From NCBI RefSeq assembly GCF_000015865.1, contig NC_009012.1:1054001-1118000 (forward strand): DNA of 64,000 bases, given 5' to 3'. Below are positions 18,333-26,837 of this stretch, one piece after another. Origin of the DNA: Acetivibrio thermocellus ATCC 27405 (GTDB lineage Bacteria; Bacillota; Clostridia; Acetivibrionales; Acetivibrionaceae). Each line of letters starts with the position of its first letter. Position 1 is the stretch's first letter. The translations under genes and the position numbers were made by a program. The notes below the pieces were generated by a model. The model had not been told where the DNA came from, searched no databases, and saw only the letters and a list, made by a program, of their open reading frames with translations.

Positions 18333-20135
18333 CTATATACTTTTCATTTTCAATAATACTTCCTTTAACTCCAACTTCAGCTTTTCCGAATCTTCCGTTG
18401 ACAAATTTCCGGAAGAAAGCTGTTGGAGTATCTCTTTTTGTCTATCCTCGAGCCGGTATAATTCCATTTTTTTAATTATATCCATAACTGCCTTTATGTT
18501 ATCATCAAAATTACATTCCCCCTGTATCAATCTTGCAAATACGCCCGAAGTCTCTTCGCCGGCCAAATTTATAAGCTCGGCAGGAACAATTCCCTTCTTC
18601 TCTTCGAAGCGTTTAAAAACAATCTTTGCTATTTCTTTGTTTTGTTCATCTTTAAATTCATCAACAATTATCTTATCTTTTACAACTTTATATAAAGAAT
18701 TATCAATGCTAAGAAGACACAATAACATCCTTTCACACTCAATAATCTTGTCATAACTGCTTTTTTTGCCGTTTTTCTCAATCTTAAGTCGGTTATTGTC
18801 GTTTTTTGCCGTCAAAGTCCTCGTTAAAGGTTTATATACCGTTTTTGGCTTTATCCTTTTCAGTATTTCCGCATATATCGACTCCTGGCTTATATCATAC
18901 TCCTTTGAAATTTTCTTAATATACATTTCTCTTTCCATGTTATTATCAATCTTTGACAGCAAATCCGCCGCCTTATTAAGAAAATTAATTTTTCCCTCAG
19001 TAGTATTTGTATCTATGGTGGATTTTAAAGCCTTTATTTTATACTCAACTAAAGAAAGCGCATTTTCCACCAGCTTGTTAAAAGCCTCAGGGCCGTTCTT
19101 TTTAACAAATTCATCCGGATCTTTTCCTTCCGGTATTATAAGGACCTTTACATTGCATCCTATATCATTGAGCAAATCAAGTCCTCTCATTGTTGCAGCC
19201 ATTCCTGCGGTATCCGCATCGTAGGATATAATTATCTCTTCTGCATATTTTTTTAATATCCTTCCCTGACTTTCAGTCAAAGCCGTGCCAAGAGATGCCA
19301 CAGTATTTATTATTCCAAACTGAAACAAGGATATTACATCCATATATCCTTCGACAACTATTATTCTTTTTTGTCCTGAATTCTTGGCAAAGTTTAAACC
19401 GTACAAATTTTTCCTTTTATTGTAAACCAACGTTTCCGGGGAGTTCATATACTTTGGAGTAGAATTATCCAGGACTCTTCCACCAAAACCAATTACATTT
19501 CCCCTTAAATCAAATATTGGAAATATAATTCTACCTCTGAACCTGTCATAATAACCGCCGTTTTTTCCTTTTAAAATCAGTCCGCTGTCTAAAAGTATTT
19601 CATCATCATAACCTTTTTTCCTTAAATGATTGTATAGCGCGTCCCATTCTTCCGGCGAATAGCCTAAACCAAATTTTCTGGCTATGCTTCCGCTGACCTT
19701 CCTTTTTGTCAAATACTCTCTTGGCGCCAAATTCTTTTTATCATTCAGCTGCTCATAGAAAAAACGGGCCGCTTCAACATTAATTCTAAGAAGTTCCTGC
19801 TTTTTTCGGGCAATAATCCTTTCTTCCTCGTTGTCTCCCTCGGGAAGCTGTATCCTTGCCCTTTCCGCCAACATCTTGACTGCCTCAATGTAGTCAAGGT
19901 TCTCCACTTCCATAACAAACTGTATGACGCTCCCGCCCTTGCCACATCCAAAACAATAATACAGCTGCTTGTTCGGGTCTACACTGAATGAAGGGGTTTT
20001 CTCACTGTGAAATGGACACAGTCCGAAATAATTCTTGCCTTTTCTCTCCAGTTTGACGTACTCCCCCACAACACTTAAAATATCATTGCTCATTCTAATT
20101 TCTTCAATCAATTCTTCCGGATAATATTTATACAT
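18333..20135 (-). CDS. dnaG: DNA primase
   Basis: Makes RNA primers for replication. In 600 residues: an N-terminal CHC2 zinc finger (CPFHSEKTPSF ... YYCFGCGKGG), the RNA polymerase core (about 110-430) with YLTKRKVSGSIARKFGLGY, IIFPIFDLRGNVIGFGGR and the TOPRIM motifs VVEGYMDVISL and SYDADTAGM, then a C-terminal helicase-interaction domain. It lies 49 bp upstream of rpoD. Translation begins at the ATG at 20135. Confidence 0.97.
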   Translation of the reverse strand: MYKYYPEELIEEIRMSNDILSVVGEYVKLERKGKNYFGLCPFHSEKTPSFSVDPNKQLYYCFGCGKGGSVIQFVMEVENLDYIEAVKMLAERARIQLPEGDNEEERIIARKKQELLRINVEAARFFYEQLNDKKNLAPREYLTKRKVSGSIARKFGLGYSPEEWDALYNHLRKKGYDDEILLDSGLILKGKNGGYYDRFRGRIIFPIFDLRGNVIGFGGRVLDNSTPKYMNSPETLVYNKRKNLYGLNFAKNSGQKRIIVVEGYMDVISLFQFGIINTVASLGTALTESQGRILKKYAEEIIISYDADTAGMAATMRGLDLLNDIGCNVKVLIIPEGKDPDEFVKKNGPEAFNKLVENALSLVEYKIKALKSTIDTNTTEGKINFLNKAADLLSKIDNNMEREMYIKKISKEYDISQESIYAEILKRIKPKTVYKPLTRTLTAKNDNNRLKIEKNGKKSSYDKIIECERMLLCLLSIDNSLYKVVKDKIIVDEFKDEQNKEIAKIVFKRFEEKKGIVPAELINLAGEETSGVFARLIQGECNFDDNIKAVMDIIKKMELYRLEDRQKEILQQLSSGNLSTEDSEKLKLELKEVLLKMKSI

Positions 20136-20493
20136 TCTCTATTCTTCTTTCCCCAAACAACTCCTTTGTAAAAACTTTGTTATTTGATAAACATGCTGTC
20201 TGCCACAGTTTAACTATATTCTTCGACATATTTGTTTATATTCCTTCTTTTTTTGTTAATTAACATACTTAAATTAATTTCTAATAAGTTACACCCCGTT
20301 ATTGCTGTAACAAAACAAAATAAAAGACCAGCATGATATGATTTTATTTTATTCTTCATAAAAATAAATTTTCCTTCTTTAAATAAAAACAAATATTTTT
20401 AGATATTCTTTCTACTTTACTGCCAATTTATACGTTTAACATAAATTCAACATAAATTCAACCTCAAACACAAACTATTTAACTTTTTTATAT
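20136..20493 (-). other. AT-rich gap between dgt and dnaG
   Basis: About 360 bp of very AT-rich DNA. It holds one doubtful small frame (20210-20359) and no clear terminator, so dgt read-through into dnaG is possible. Confidence 0.5.
20210..20359 (-). CDS. Possible 49-residue lipoprotein-like peptide
   Basis: From the ATG at 20359, MKNKIKSYHAGLLFCFVTA is followed by ITGC, which satisfies a lipobox, then a short polar tail with KKRRN. The Shine-Dalgarno (GAAGGA) is about 12 bp away and weak. Composition is unremarkable for AT-rich non-coding DNA; it could be chance. Confidence 0.25.
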   Translation of the reverse strand: MKNKIKSYHAGLLFCFVTAITGCNLLEINLSMLINKKRRNINKYVEEYS

Positions 20494-21489
20494 TCAGTGC
20501 CACGATTCCGGAATAAATATTTCGTGAAATTTTTTTACCGCATATCTATCGGTCATTCCGGCAATATAATCACAAACAACCCTGTCTATATCCGAATGTT
20601 GAAGCATTTTCGCCGCTTCCTCCGAAAGAAATTCCGGCCTCTTTTTAAGGTAGTTGTAAAGCTCTTTTATTATGTTTTGGGCTTTCATTTCGTCCTTTTT
20701 CGCTTTTGAACCTATATATACATTGTCAAACATAAATTCTCTCAGTTCGTCCATTGCTTCCTGAAATTCACTGCTCATCTTTATCGTGTTCCTGTCTTTG
20801 CTGTTGGCTATAATATCTACAATCATATTGTTTATCCTTCTTCCGGAAGTATTACCCAATACTTTGACACATTCTTTGGGAAGACTGTCTTCTGAAATAA
20901 TTCCTCCTCTGATAGCATCATCTATATCATGATTTATATATGCTATTCTGTCGGCATATCTTATAATCTGTCCTTCCAACGTTGAGGGAATGGTGTTTCC
21001 TGTGTGATTGAGTATTCCGTCTCTTACCTCCCATGTAAGGTTTAACCCATTGTCTTTTTCCAATACATCCACAACCCTGAGACTTTGCTCGTTATGCTTA
21101 AACCCATGGGGACATATCTCATTTAATACTCTCTCACCGGCGTGCCCAAAGGGAGTATGTCCCAAATCGTGTCCCAAAGCTATTGCCTCAGTCAAATCCT
21201 CATTTAATCTTAGGCTTTTGGCAATAGTCCTCGCTATCTGCGAAACTTCAAGAGTATGGGTAAGCCTCGTCCTGTAATGATCCCCTTCGGGAGAAAGAAA
21301 AACCTGAGTCTTGTGCTTTAATCTTCGAAAAGCTTTTGAATACAATATTCTGTCCCTATCCCTTTGAAACCGGGTTCTTATATCACATTCTTTTTCCTCT
21401 CGCAGCCTGCCGCGGGAATCAGCACTTTTTGCCGCATAAGGTGACAATATTTGAGCCTCAAGCTTTTCCAGTTCTTCACGTATGAGCAC
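20494..21489 (-). CDS. dgt: dGTP triphosphohydrolase-like HD protein
   Basis: Predicted dNTP triphosphohydrolase (dNTP to deoxynucleoside plus triphosphate). HD-domain ligands are visible in RLTHTLEVSQIA and ALGHDLGHTPFGHAGE, followed by NEQSLRVVD, then RIAYINHDIDDAIRGG. The N-terminal DIRTRFQRDRDRILYSKAFRRLKHKTQ block is the family signature. The GTG at 21489 has GGGAGGTG about 9 bp upstream; the GTG at 21501 lies on that site. This Dgt-DnaG-RpoD order is conserved in Clostridia. Confidence 0.92.
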   Translation of the reverse strand: MLIREELEKLEAQILSPYAAKSADSRGRLREEKECDIRTRFQRDRDRILYSKAFRRLKHKTQVFLSPEGDHYRTRLTHTLEVSQIARTIAKSLRLNEDLTEAIALGHDLGHTPFGHAGERVLNEICPHGFKHNEQSLRVVDVLEKDNGLNLTWEVRDGILNHTGNTIPSTLEGQIIRYADRIAYINHDIDDAIRGGIISEDSLPKECVKVLGNTSGRRINNMIVDIIANSKDRNTIKMSSEFQEAMDELREFMFDNVYIGSKAKKDEMKAQNIIKELYNYLKKRPEFLSEEAAKMLQHSDIDRVVCDYIAGMTDRYAVKKFHEIFIPESWH

Positions 21490-21512
21490 CGAACACAACA
21501 CCTCCCTGCAAA

Positions 21513-21560
21513 TAAAAAAACCTGTATTTTGTATTTATATTATACAAAATTCACAGGTTT
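21513..21560 (-). terminator. Terminator of the HD-GYP gene
   Basis: On the minus strand AAACCTGT pairs with ACAGGTTT, extended by a TTTTGTAT/ATACAAAA segment, and is followed by seven T. It lies about 75 bp after the HD-GYP stop and just before dgt. Confidence 0.75.
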
Positions 21561-21635
21561 CCTTCCAAAAATCATTATATTTCTGCTTGTATAACTTTTC
21601 TTAATAATATATAAATATATATTGCCAATAAATGA

Positions 21636-22673
21636 TTATAATATTTCAAGTATTTTTAAATCTTTTTCCACCGTAAGATCAATGTACTGGTCATCCACTC
21701 TTATAATCGGTCTTGACACATATCTTGGATTTATATATACAATTTCACATATCTCACCGGTATTAAGCTTGGCAAAATCTCCAATATAGTATGCGGCTAT
21801 ATTGCTGAGAAAAGCATTAACCACCCTTACATCAAGCTTTCCTACCGCTTCTTCCTCTATTATGTGAAATACTTCAAAAGGACTTTCTTTCTCTCTGTAC
21901 ACCCTGTTTGACGTCATGGCATCATATATATCCGCTACTGCTATCACCCTTGCCATCATATTTATTTGATCACTTTTGGCGCCTGTAGGATAACCGCTGC
22001 CGTCCATTCTCTCATGGTGCATAAGAACGGCAATGGCCACATCCCGGTCGATTTCATGCTCCTTTTCAAGTATCCTGTAGCCGTAAACAGTGTGTTTCTT
22101 TATCTCCTCATATTCCTCCGGAGTCAGTTTTGAAGGCTTGTTCAAAATTTCTTTCGGTACTTTGGCCTTGCCTATGTCATGAAGCAGACCTGCCTGAACA
22201 AGCTTTATAAGGCTGTCTTTGCTGTAACCCAGCCACTTTCCCAACAACATGCAAAGAAGAGATACATTTACACAATGGGTGTAAGTATACTGATCCGCAC
22301 TTTTTATTTGATTTATACATCTTACTATATCCCTTTTTTCGTCCAATCTTGCGACCACAGACATAACAACTTTGTCAACCTTTTCCATGTTGATATTTTT
22401 ACCGACAGCCGCATCATAAAGAATGCTTTTGAAACAATTGACACTAGCATTGTATGAAACATTAAAGCTCTCGGAAATTTCAGAAGAAACAAAATTCTTA
22501 TCCTTTTCGATTACCCTGACCTTGGTGTAATTTAAGTTAACAAGCTTCTTTATCATATGATCGTCCAATATTGTTCCTTCCGAAATCACTACCGAGCCAT
22601 AATCATTCATTATGGTTTCGGCAATTCTCATGCCAGGTTTTACTTCTTCCAGCGGTAAAAATATTTTTGACAC
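21636..22673 (-). CDS. HD-GYP phosphodiesterase
   Basis: Predicted cyclic di-GMP phosphodiesterase, 345 residues. Residues 1-60 form a small beta domain (PLEEVKPGMRIAETIMNDYGSVVISEGTILD, read in two parts) common before HD-GYP domains. The HD-GYP core (about 125-300) has YTHCVNVSLLCMLLGKWLG, HDIGKAKVP, KHTVYGYRIL, HHERMDGSGYP and VADIYDAMTSNRVYR. The HD and the HHERxxGxGYP motif are intact, so it is probably catalytic. The start is a GTG with GGGGGA 7 bp upstream. It has no receiver domain; the input signal is unknown. It may oppose the GGDEF protein at 3225. Confidence 0.9.
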   Translation of the reverse strand: MSKIFLPLEEVKPGMRIAETIMNDYGSVVISEGTILDDHMIKKLVNLNYTKVRVIEKDKNFVSSEISESFNVSYNASVNCFKSILYDAAVGKNINMEKVDKVVMSVVARLDEKRDIVRCINQIKSADQYTYTHCVNVSLLCMLLGKWLGYSKDSLIKLVQAGLLHDIGKAKVPKEILNKPSKLTPEEYEEIKKHTVYGYRILEKEHEIDRDVAIAVLMHHERMDGSGYPTGAKSDQINMMARVIAVADIYDAMTSNRVYREKESPFEVFHIIEEEAVGKLDVRVVNAFLSNIAAYYIGDFAKLNTGEICEIVYINPRYVSRPIIRVDDQYIDLTVEKDLKILEIL

Positions 22674-23049
22674 ATTATTCCCCCAATTCTGAATCGGTTT
22701 GTAATTCTGATTTTGTCTATATTATTTCTATATTATTATCGTATTTTTCCTTTATATAGTTTATAAATAATTGTAATTCGACGTTTCGATGGTAAACTTT
22801 TTGCATTGATGATGTATGTATTTTATGTTAACATTTATGAAGTGCAGTGATATTCTTCACTATTTTTTATCTTTTTTATAATTGTTGTTGTTTTATGTCA
22901 ATACACAAAAAGGTATGATTTAAACGGAACTTCATTTTAATTGAATATTTTCTGTAAATATTTTTTGAGAACTGCCTCAAACCATACAATAATTCTCTCA
23001 AGGGATATTTATATTTATATTAATTATGTGGAAGGGGTGCTTATAAGGC
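22674..23049. other. Divergent intergenic region
   Basis: About 375 bp, AT-rich, between the minus-strand HD-GYP gene and the plus-strand small membrane protein. It should carry both promoters; I see no RNA motif or long repeat. Confidence 0.5.
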
Positions 23050-23322
23050 ATGCAGTTAAATAATATGAAAAAAATAGAAAGAATAGCAAAACAATTTAAT
23101 AAAATAAACCGTCTTTCAAAAATTATCATAAAATACGGTTTTTTTACCTTCTTTGCGCTGTTTTTACTCGGAGCGTTGACAATTCTTATGTATCAAACGG
23201 TGTTTTACTCAAATAGCTATATTTATTATTTAGGCACGCAAATTGTAAAAACCAGTTTTACCATACTTGCGGAAGTAATAATCGGTGGCCTCGTTATCGA
23301 TTTTATTGCAGAAAAAGGTTAA
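23050..23322 (+). CDS. Small two-helix membrane protein
   Basis: 90 residues: a basic amphipathic N-terminus (MKKIERIAKQFNKINRL), a first membrane helix at about 29-50 (FFTFFALFLLGALTILMY) and a second at about 62-86 (TSFTILAEVIIGGLVIDFIA). AAGGGGTG lies about 11 bp before the ATG. Its stop codon sits at the edge of a hairpin (23317-23361). I do not recognise the family; conserved small membrane proteins of this type are frequent in Clostridia. Confidence 0.6.
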   Translation: MQLNNMKKIERIAKQFNKINRLSKIIIKYGFFTFFALFLLGALTILMYQTVFYSNSYIYYLGTQIVKTSFTILAEVIIGGLVIDFIAEKG

Positions 23323-23361
23323 GAACTGAACAATCCAAAAAGGATTCCCCAATTCTTAACC
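23317..23361 (+). terminator. Hairpin between small membrane gene and panD
   Basis: GGTTAAGAA (23317-23325) pairs with TTCTTAACC (23353-23361), with an inner AATCC/GGATT stem. It overlaps the stop of the plus-strand gene and ends 2 bp before the panD stop. The T-tract is short, so it is a probable shared terminator. Confidence 0.5.
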
Positions 23362-23362
23362 T

Positions 23363-23743
23363 TCATATTTCCCCATGCTTCTCTTCGCTTTTAATATTAA
23401 TTATTTTATTCTTTTCATCCACGAAAACTACTTTCGGATTAAAAGTTTTAGCTTCTTCCCTGTCAAATATTCCATAGGAAATTATAATTATCAAATCCCC
23501 CGGATGAACAAGCCTTGCGGCCGCTCCGTTAAGGCAAATCATTCCGCTGCCTCTTTCTCCTTTAATGACATAAGTTTCAAACCTGTTTCCGTTGTTATTG
23601 TCAACCACTTGAACCTTCTCATTTTCCATTATATCAGCAGCTTCCATTAAATCTTCATCAATCGTAATGCTGCCCACATAGTCCAAGTTCGCTTCGGTCA
23701 CCGTGGCCCTATGGATCTTGGATTTCATCAATGTTATAAACAT
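23363..23743 (-). CDS. panD: Aspartate 1-decarboxylase
   Basis: Pyruvoyl enzyme converting aspartate to beta-alanine for pantothenate. In 126 residues the self-cleavage site is the Gly-Ser of YVGSITID (about residues 25-26); the Ser becomes the pyruvoyl group. Other family motifs are [18 protein letters not shown] and [19 protein letters not shown]. It is the last gene of panB-panC-panD, 5 bp below panC. Confidence 0.96.
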   Translation of the reverse strand: MFITLMKSKIHRATVTEANLDYVGSITIDEDLMEAADIMENEKVQVVDNNNGNRFETYVIKGERGSGMICLNGAAARLVHPGDLIIIISYGIFDREEAKTFNPKVVFVDEKNKIINIKSEEKHGEI

Positions 23744-23748
23744 ACTCC

Positions 23749-24594
23749 CTACACCTCCACAATTACATTGTCAATAAGTCTCGTACTTCCGAACTTGACG
23801 GCTAATGCCACAAGAACTCTTCCTTTTATCTCATCAACATTTTCCAAAGTGTCGGCATTTACCACTTCAACATAATCAATCACTGCATTTTTCTCTGTTT
23901 GTATTCTGTCAATTATATATTTTCTGATTTTTTTTGCATCGGTTTCGCCTTTTTTTATAAGCTCCTCGGCCTCCATTAAGGATTTTGAAAGTATCACCGC
24001 AGATTTTCTTTCCTCCGGGCTTAAATACACGTTTCTCGAGCTCATGGCAAGTCCGTCTTCTTCCCTTACTATAGGACAGGTTATGATTTCAACGTTCATA
24101 TTAAGATCTTTTACCATTTTCTTTATTACCGCAACCTGCTGGGCGTCTTTCTGCCCAAAATATGCCCTGTGGGGTTCAACAATATTAAAGAGTTTGGTTA
24201 CAATCGTCGTAACACCTCTAAAATGTCCCGGCCTTGATTTACCACAGAGAACTTCAGTTATACCTTCGACATTTACATAAGTCTTGTATCCGTCGGGATA
24301 CATTTCTTTAACCGACGGTGCAAAAACCACATCAACTCCCGCTGCCTCCGCAAGCTTCAAATCTCTCTCCAAATCCCTCGGGTATCTGTCAAAATCCTCA
24401 TTAGGCCCAAACTGCGTCGGATTTACAAAAATACTCATCACGGTATAGTCATTATTCTGCCGCGACATATTTACCAAAGACAAATGTCCTTCGTGCAAGT
24501 ATCCCATTGTGGGCACCAAACCAATTACCCTGCCCAGATTCTTTTGTGTCCTTATGATGGCTTTTAAATCACTGATTGTCTCTATTACTCTCAT
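23749..24594 (-). CDS. panC: Pantothenate synthetase
   Basis: ATP-dependent condensation of pantoate with beta-alanine. The 281-residue protein has the nucleotide-binding [53 protein letters not shown], and [20 protein letters not shown] (the KMSKS-equivalent loop). It is a full-length cytoplasmic enzyme, in operon with panB and panD. Confidence 0.97.
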   Translation of the reverse strand: MRVIETISDLKAIIRTQKNLGRVIGLVPTMGYLHEGHLSLVNMSRQNNDYTVMSIFVNPTQFGPNEDFDRYPRDLERDLKLAEAAGVDVVFAPSVKEMYPDGYKTYVNVEGITEVLCGKSRPGHFRGVTTIVTKLFNIVEPHRAYFGQKDAQQVAVIKKMVKDLNMNVEIITCPIVREEDGLAMSSRNVYLSPEERKSAVILSKSLMEAEELIKKGETDAKKIRKYIIDRIQTEKNAVIDYVEVVNADTLENVDEIKGRVLVALAVKFGSTRLIDNVIVEV

Positions 24595-24654
24595 AATATA
24601 TATACTCCCTTGTTTGTTTTTGTATCCAATAGTTCAATATTAATATTATAATCC

Positions 24655-25506
24655 CTAAATGTCAAACCTAACTTTATCAAGCTCATCAATAATCCAATCA
24701 TCCACTTTAAAAGAATTTTTTTCTGTTGGAAATACTCCGTTTTTCACTTCGTCTATATAGCTTTTTACCGCCGTGGATACAGTTTCTCCAATCTCAGCGT
24801 ACTTTTTAACATGCTTTGGAGTAAAATCCTTAAACATACCTGTCAAATCATGTATGACAAGAACCTGTCCGTCACAGTCCGGACCGGACCCAATTCCTAT
24901 TGTGGGTATATCCAATCTCTTTGAAATAAAAGCCGCAAGTTTATACGGCACACACTCCAAAACCACGGCAAAAACCCCTGCTTTTTGCAACAAAAGTGCA
25001 TCCCGGTATATTTTCTTTGCTGTGTCAATAGTTTTTCCCTGAGCCTTGTGTCCTCCGAAAACATTTATTGACTGGGGTGTATATCCAAGATGTCCGACTA
25101 CGGGTATTCCGGCACTGATGATGGCCTTCACGTTTTCAATTATATCCTCGCCGCCTTCAAGTTTTACAGCCTTGCAGCCCCCTTCGGACACAAGTCTTCC
25201 GGCATTTCTTACACTGTCGTTTTTTCCTGTATGGTAGGATAAAAACGGCATGTCTGCAACAACCATTGCCCTTTTTACTCCCCGCACAACAGCTTTTGTG
25301 TGATGAACCATGTCATCCATCGTCACCCGCGTAGTATCCTCATATCCCAGGACTACCATTCCAAGAGAATCCCCGACCAGTATTGAGTCCACTCCTGCTT
25401 CATCCAAAATTTTAGCCGTTGGGTAGTCATAGGCTGTAAGCATTGTAATTTTTCTACCTTGTTTTTTTGATTCCAAAAAGCTTGCCGTTGTAAATTTGTC
25501 GTTCAT
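24655..25506 (-). CDS. panB: 3-methyl-2-oxobutanoate hydroxymethyltransferase
   Basis: First committed step of pantothenate synthesis: ketoisovalerate to ketopantoate with methylene-THF. The barrel motifs are TMLTAYDYPTAKILDEAG, ILVGDSLGMVVLGYEDT, KLEGG, PVVGHLGYTPQS, LECVP and GIGSGPDCDGQVLV. The frame is open 44 codons further upstream, but the ATG at 25506 follows GAAGG at suitable spacing and gives the normal 283 residues. The extra upstream frame runs through a terminator-like hairpin, so it is more likely leader than protein. Confidence 0.95.
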   Translation of the reverse strand: MNDKFTTASFLESKKQGRKITMLTAYDYPTAKILDEAGVDSILVGDSLGMVVLGYEDTTRVTMDDMVHHTKAVVRGVKRAMVVADMPFLSYHTGKNDSVRNAGRLVSEGGCKAVKLEGGEDIIENVKAIISAGIPVVGHLGYTPQSINVFGGHKAQGKTIDTAKKIYRDALLLQKAGVFAVVLECVPYKLAAFISKRLDIPTIGIGSGPDCDGQVLVIHDLTGMFKDFTPKHVKKYAEIGETVSTAVKSYIDEVKNGVFPTEKNSFKVDDWIIDELDKVRFDI

Positions 25507-25539
25507 AATCATACCTTCTTCCGTCTTGGATTCCAAAAT

Positions 25540-25567
25540 CAAAAAAGTCAATCCGACAGGATTGACT
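25540..25567 (-). promoter_or_regulatory. Attenuator-like hairpin in the panBCD leader
   Basis: On the minus strand AGTCAATCC, a TGTC loop and GGATTGACT (25546-25567, a perfect 9-bp stem) are followed directly by TTTTT. This is an intrinsic terminator only 34 bp before the panB start. Nothing is coded upstream that it would naturally end, so it may attenuate the operon. I did not find a competing antiterminator by eye. Confidence 0.55.
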
Positions 25568-25789
25568 GATATTTGACAATAAGGCCGCAAACTATATTTT
25601 TGATTCATCACCCTGTCTCTGTCCGCTTTCCGGATCAAAGCAGAAAATATTCAAAAAACATTTTTTCAACATTTTATAAATTAATATTATAAATTAATAT
25701 CCGCAGTGTGGTTCAAATTGATACCACCTGAGTATAGTTAAATATTAACACAGTCACGGCGATAAATCAATAATTACGAAAGAAAAATT

Positions 25790-25834
25790 AAAATAAATAA
25801 AAATTGGACAGAAGCCTTAACTTCCATCCAATTT
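25790..25834 (-). terminator. Terminator of secDF
   Basis: The minus strand forms AAATTGGA...TCCAATTT with an inner GAAG/CTTC pairing (25801-25834), followed by TTTTTATTT. It lies about 50 bp after the secF stop. Confidence 0.75.
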
Positions 25835-25880
25835 GTTTACTAATAAAAATCATCTAATTATCAAAAGCAGTAAAATCCAC

Positions 25881-26837
25881 TTAAGCCTTTGCAGCCTGTG
25901 AAGCCTTTCTCTTTGCCTGCTTTTCCTTAAGCAATTCCCAAAGCGGACTTGCAATAAATATTGAAGAATAAGTTCCGCAAATAAGACCGATTATCAATGG
26001 GAAAGTAAATTCTTTCATCGAACCGATTCCGTTATATGCTGCAAATGCATAAACCGTTATTACGGATATTAACGTGGTCACACTGGTATTTATCGTCCTT
26101 GACATGGACTGCGTAATACTGTTGTTTACAATGGTTCTTATGGAATCTTTTCTGGAAATCCTGCTGTTTTCCCTTATTCTGTCATATATTACTATGGTAT
26201 CATTAACCGAGTATCCCAGTATGGTCAATACAGCTGCTATAAAAGACTCATTAACAGGTATGTTGAACACCGCATATACCGCAACCATCATCAAAACATC
26301 GTGCAATACCGCCACAACGGCAGTAAATCCCGCCAAAAGTCCTGACATGATATTAAACCTAATTCCAATATATAAAATCAGCAATATCAAAGACAAGGCA
26401 ACCGCAAGCAAACCTTTGGTAAGCAGTTCGGCTCCTATTGAAGGGTCAACATCCCTCACTCTCATTTCACCGTTTTCTTTTACGTTGAATTCAGCTTTCA
26501 ACGCATCAAGAACTTTGTTGCGTTCATCATCGGTAAGCTTGCCGCTCGACTTTATAACAAGAAAACTGATAGCTTCATCGCTGTTTGTTGGATTGAAGGT
26601 ATATGACTTTTGTACGTGAATACCGCTTTTACCGATAGCTTCTTTTGCTATATTCTCAGCTTTGATGACATCAAAATCCCCATTTTCCATCTCTATTTCT
26701 ATTTGAGTTCCACCTCTAAATTGTATGTCAAGATTAAGTCCTCCACGGACTATCAACGCAACCAGACCAATTAGCAACAACACAGTGGATAGTATGAAAA
26801 AATATTTTCTCTTGCCGACATAATCAAAATTAAACAT
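25881..26837 (-). CDS. secF: Protein translocase subunit SecF
   Basis: Membrane component that helps SecYEG secretion using proton motive force. In 318 residues: first helix at about 15-35, a periplasmic-type P1 domain (to about 135) and five C-terminal helices carrying LGYSVNDTIVIYDRIREN and TINTSVTTLISV. GGAGGT lies 8 bp before the ATG at 26837. SecD and SecF are separate genes whose ends overlap by 8 bp, indicating translational coupling. Confidence 0.96.
   Translation of the reverse strand: MFNFDYVGKRKYFFILSTVLLLIGLVALIVRGGLNLDIQFRGGTQIEIEMENGDFDVIKAENIAKEAIGKSGIHVQKSYTFNPTNSDEAISFLVIKSSGKLTDDERNKVLDALKAEFNVKENGEMRVRDVDPSIGAELLTKGLLAVALSLILLILYIGIRFNIMSGLLAGFTAVVAVLHDVLMMVAVYAVFNIPVNESFIAAVLTILGYSVNDTIVIYDRIRENSRISRKDSIRTIVNNSITQSMSRTINTSVTTLISVITVYAFAAYNGIGSMKEFTFPLIIGLICGTYSSIFIASPLWELLKEKQAKRKASQAAKA

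Noticed and set aside
25507-25638. 44-codon N-terminal extension of PanB
   Set aside because: PanB enzymes start near this ATG (25506), and the extra frame spans the terminator-like hairpin of the leader.
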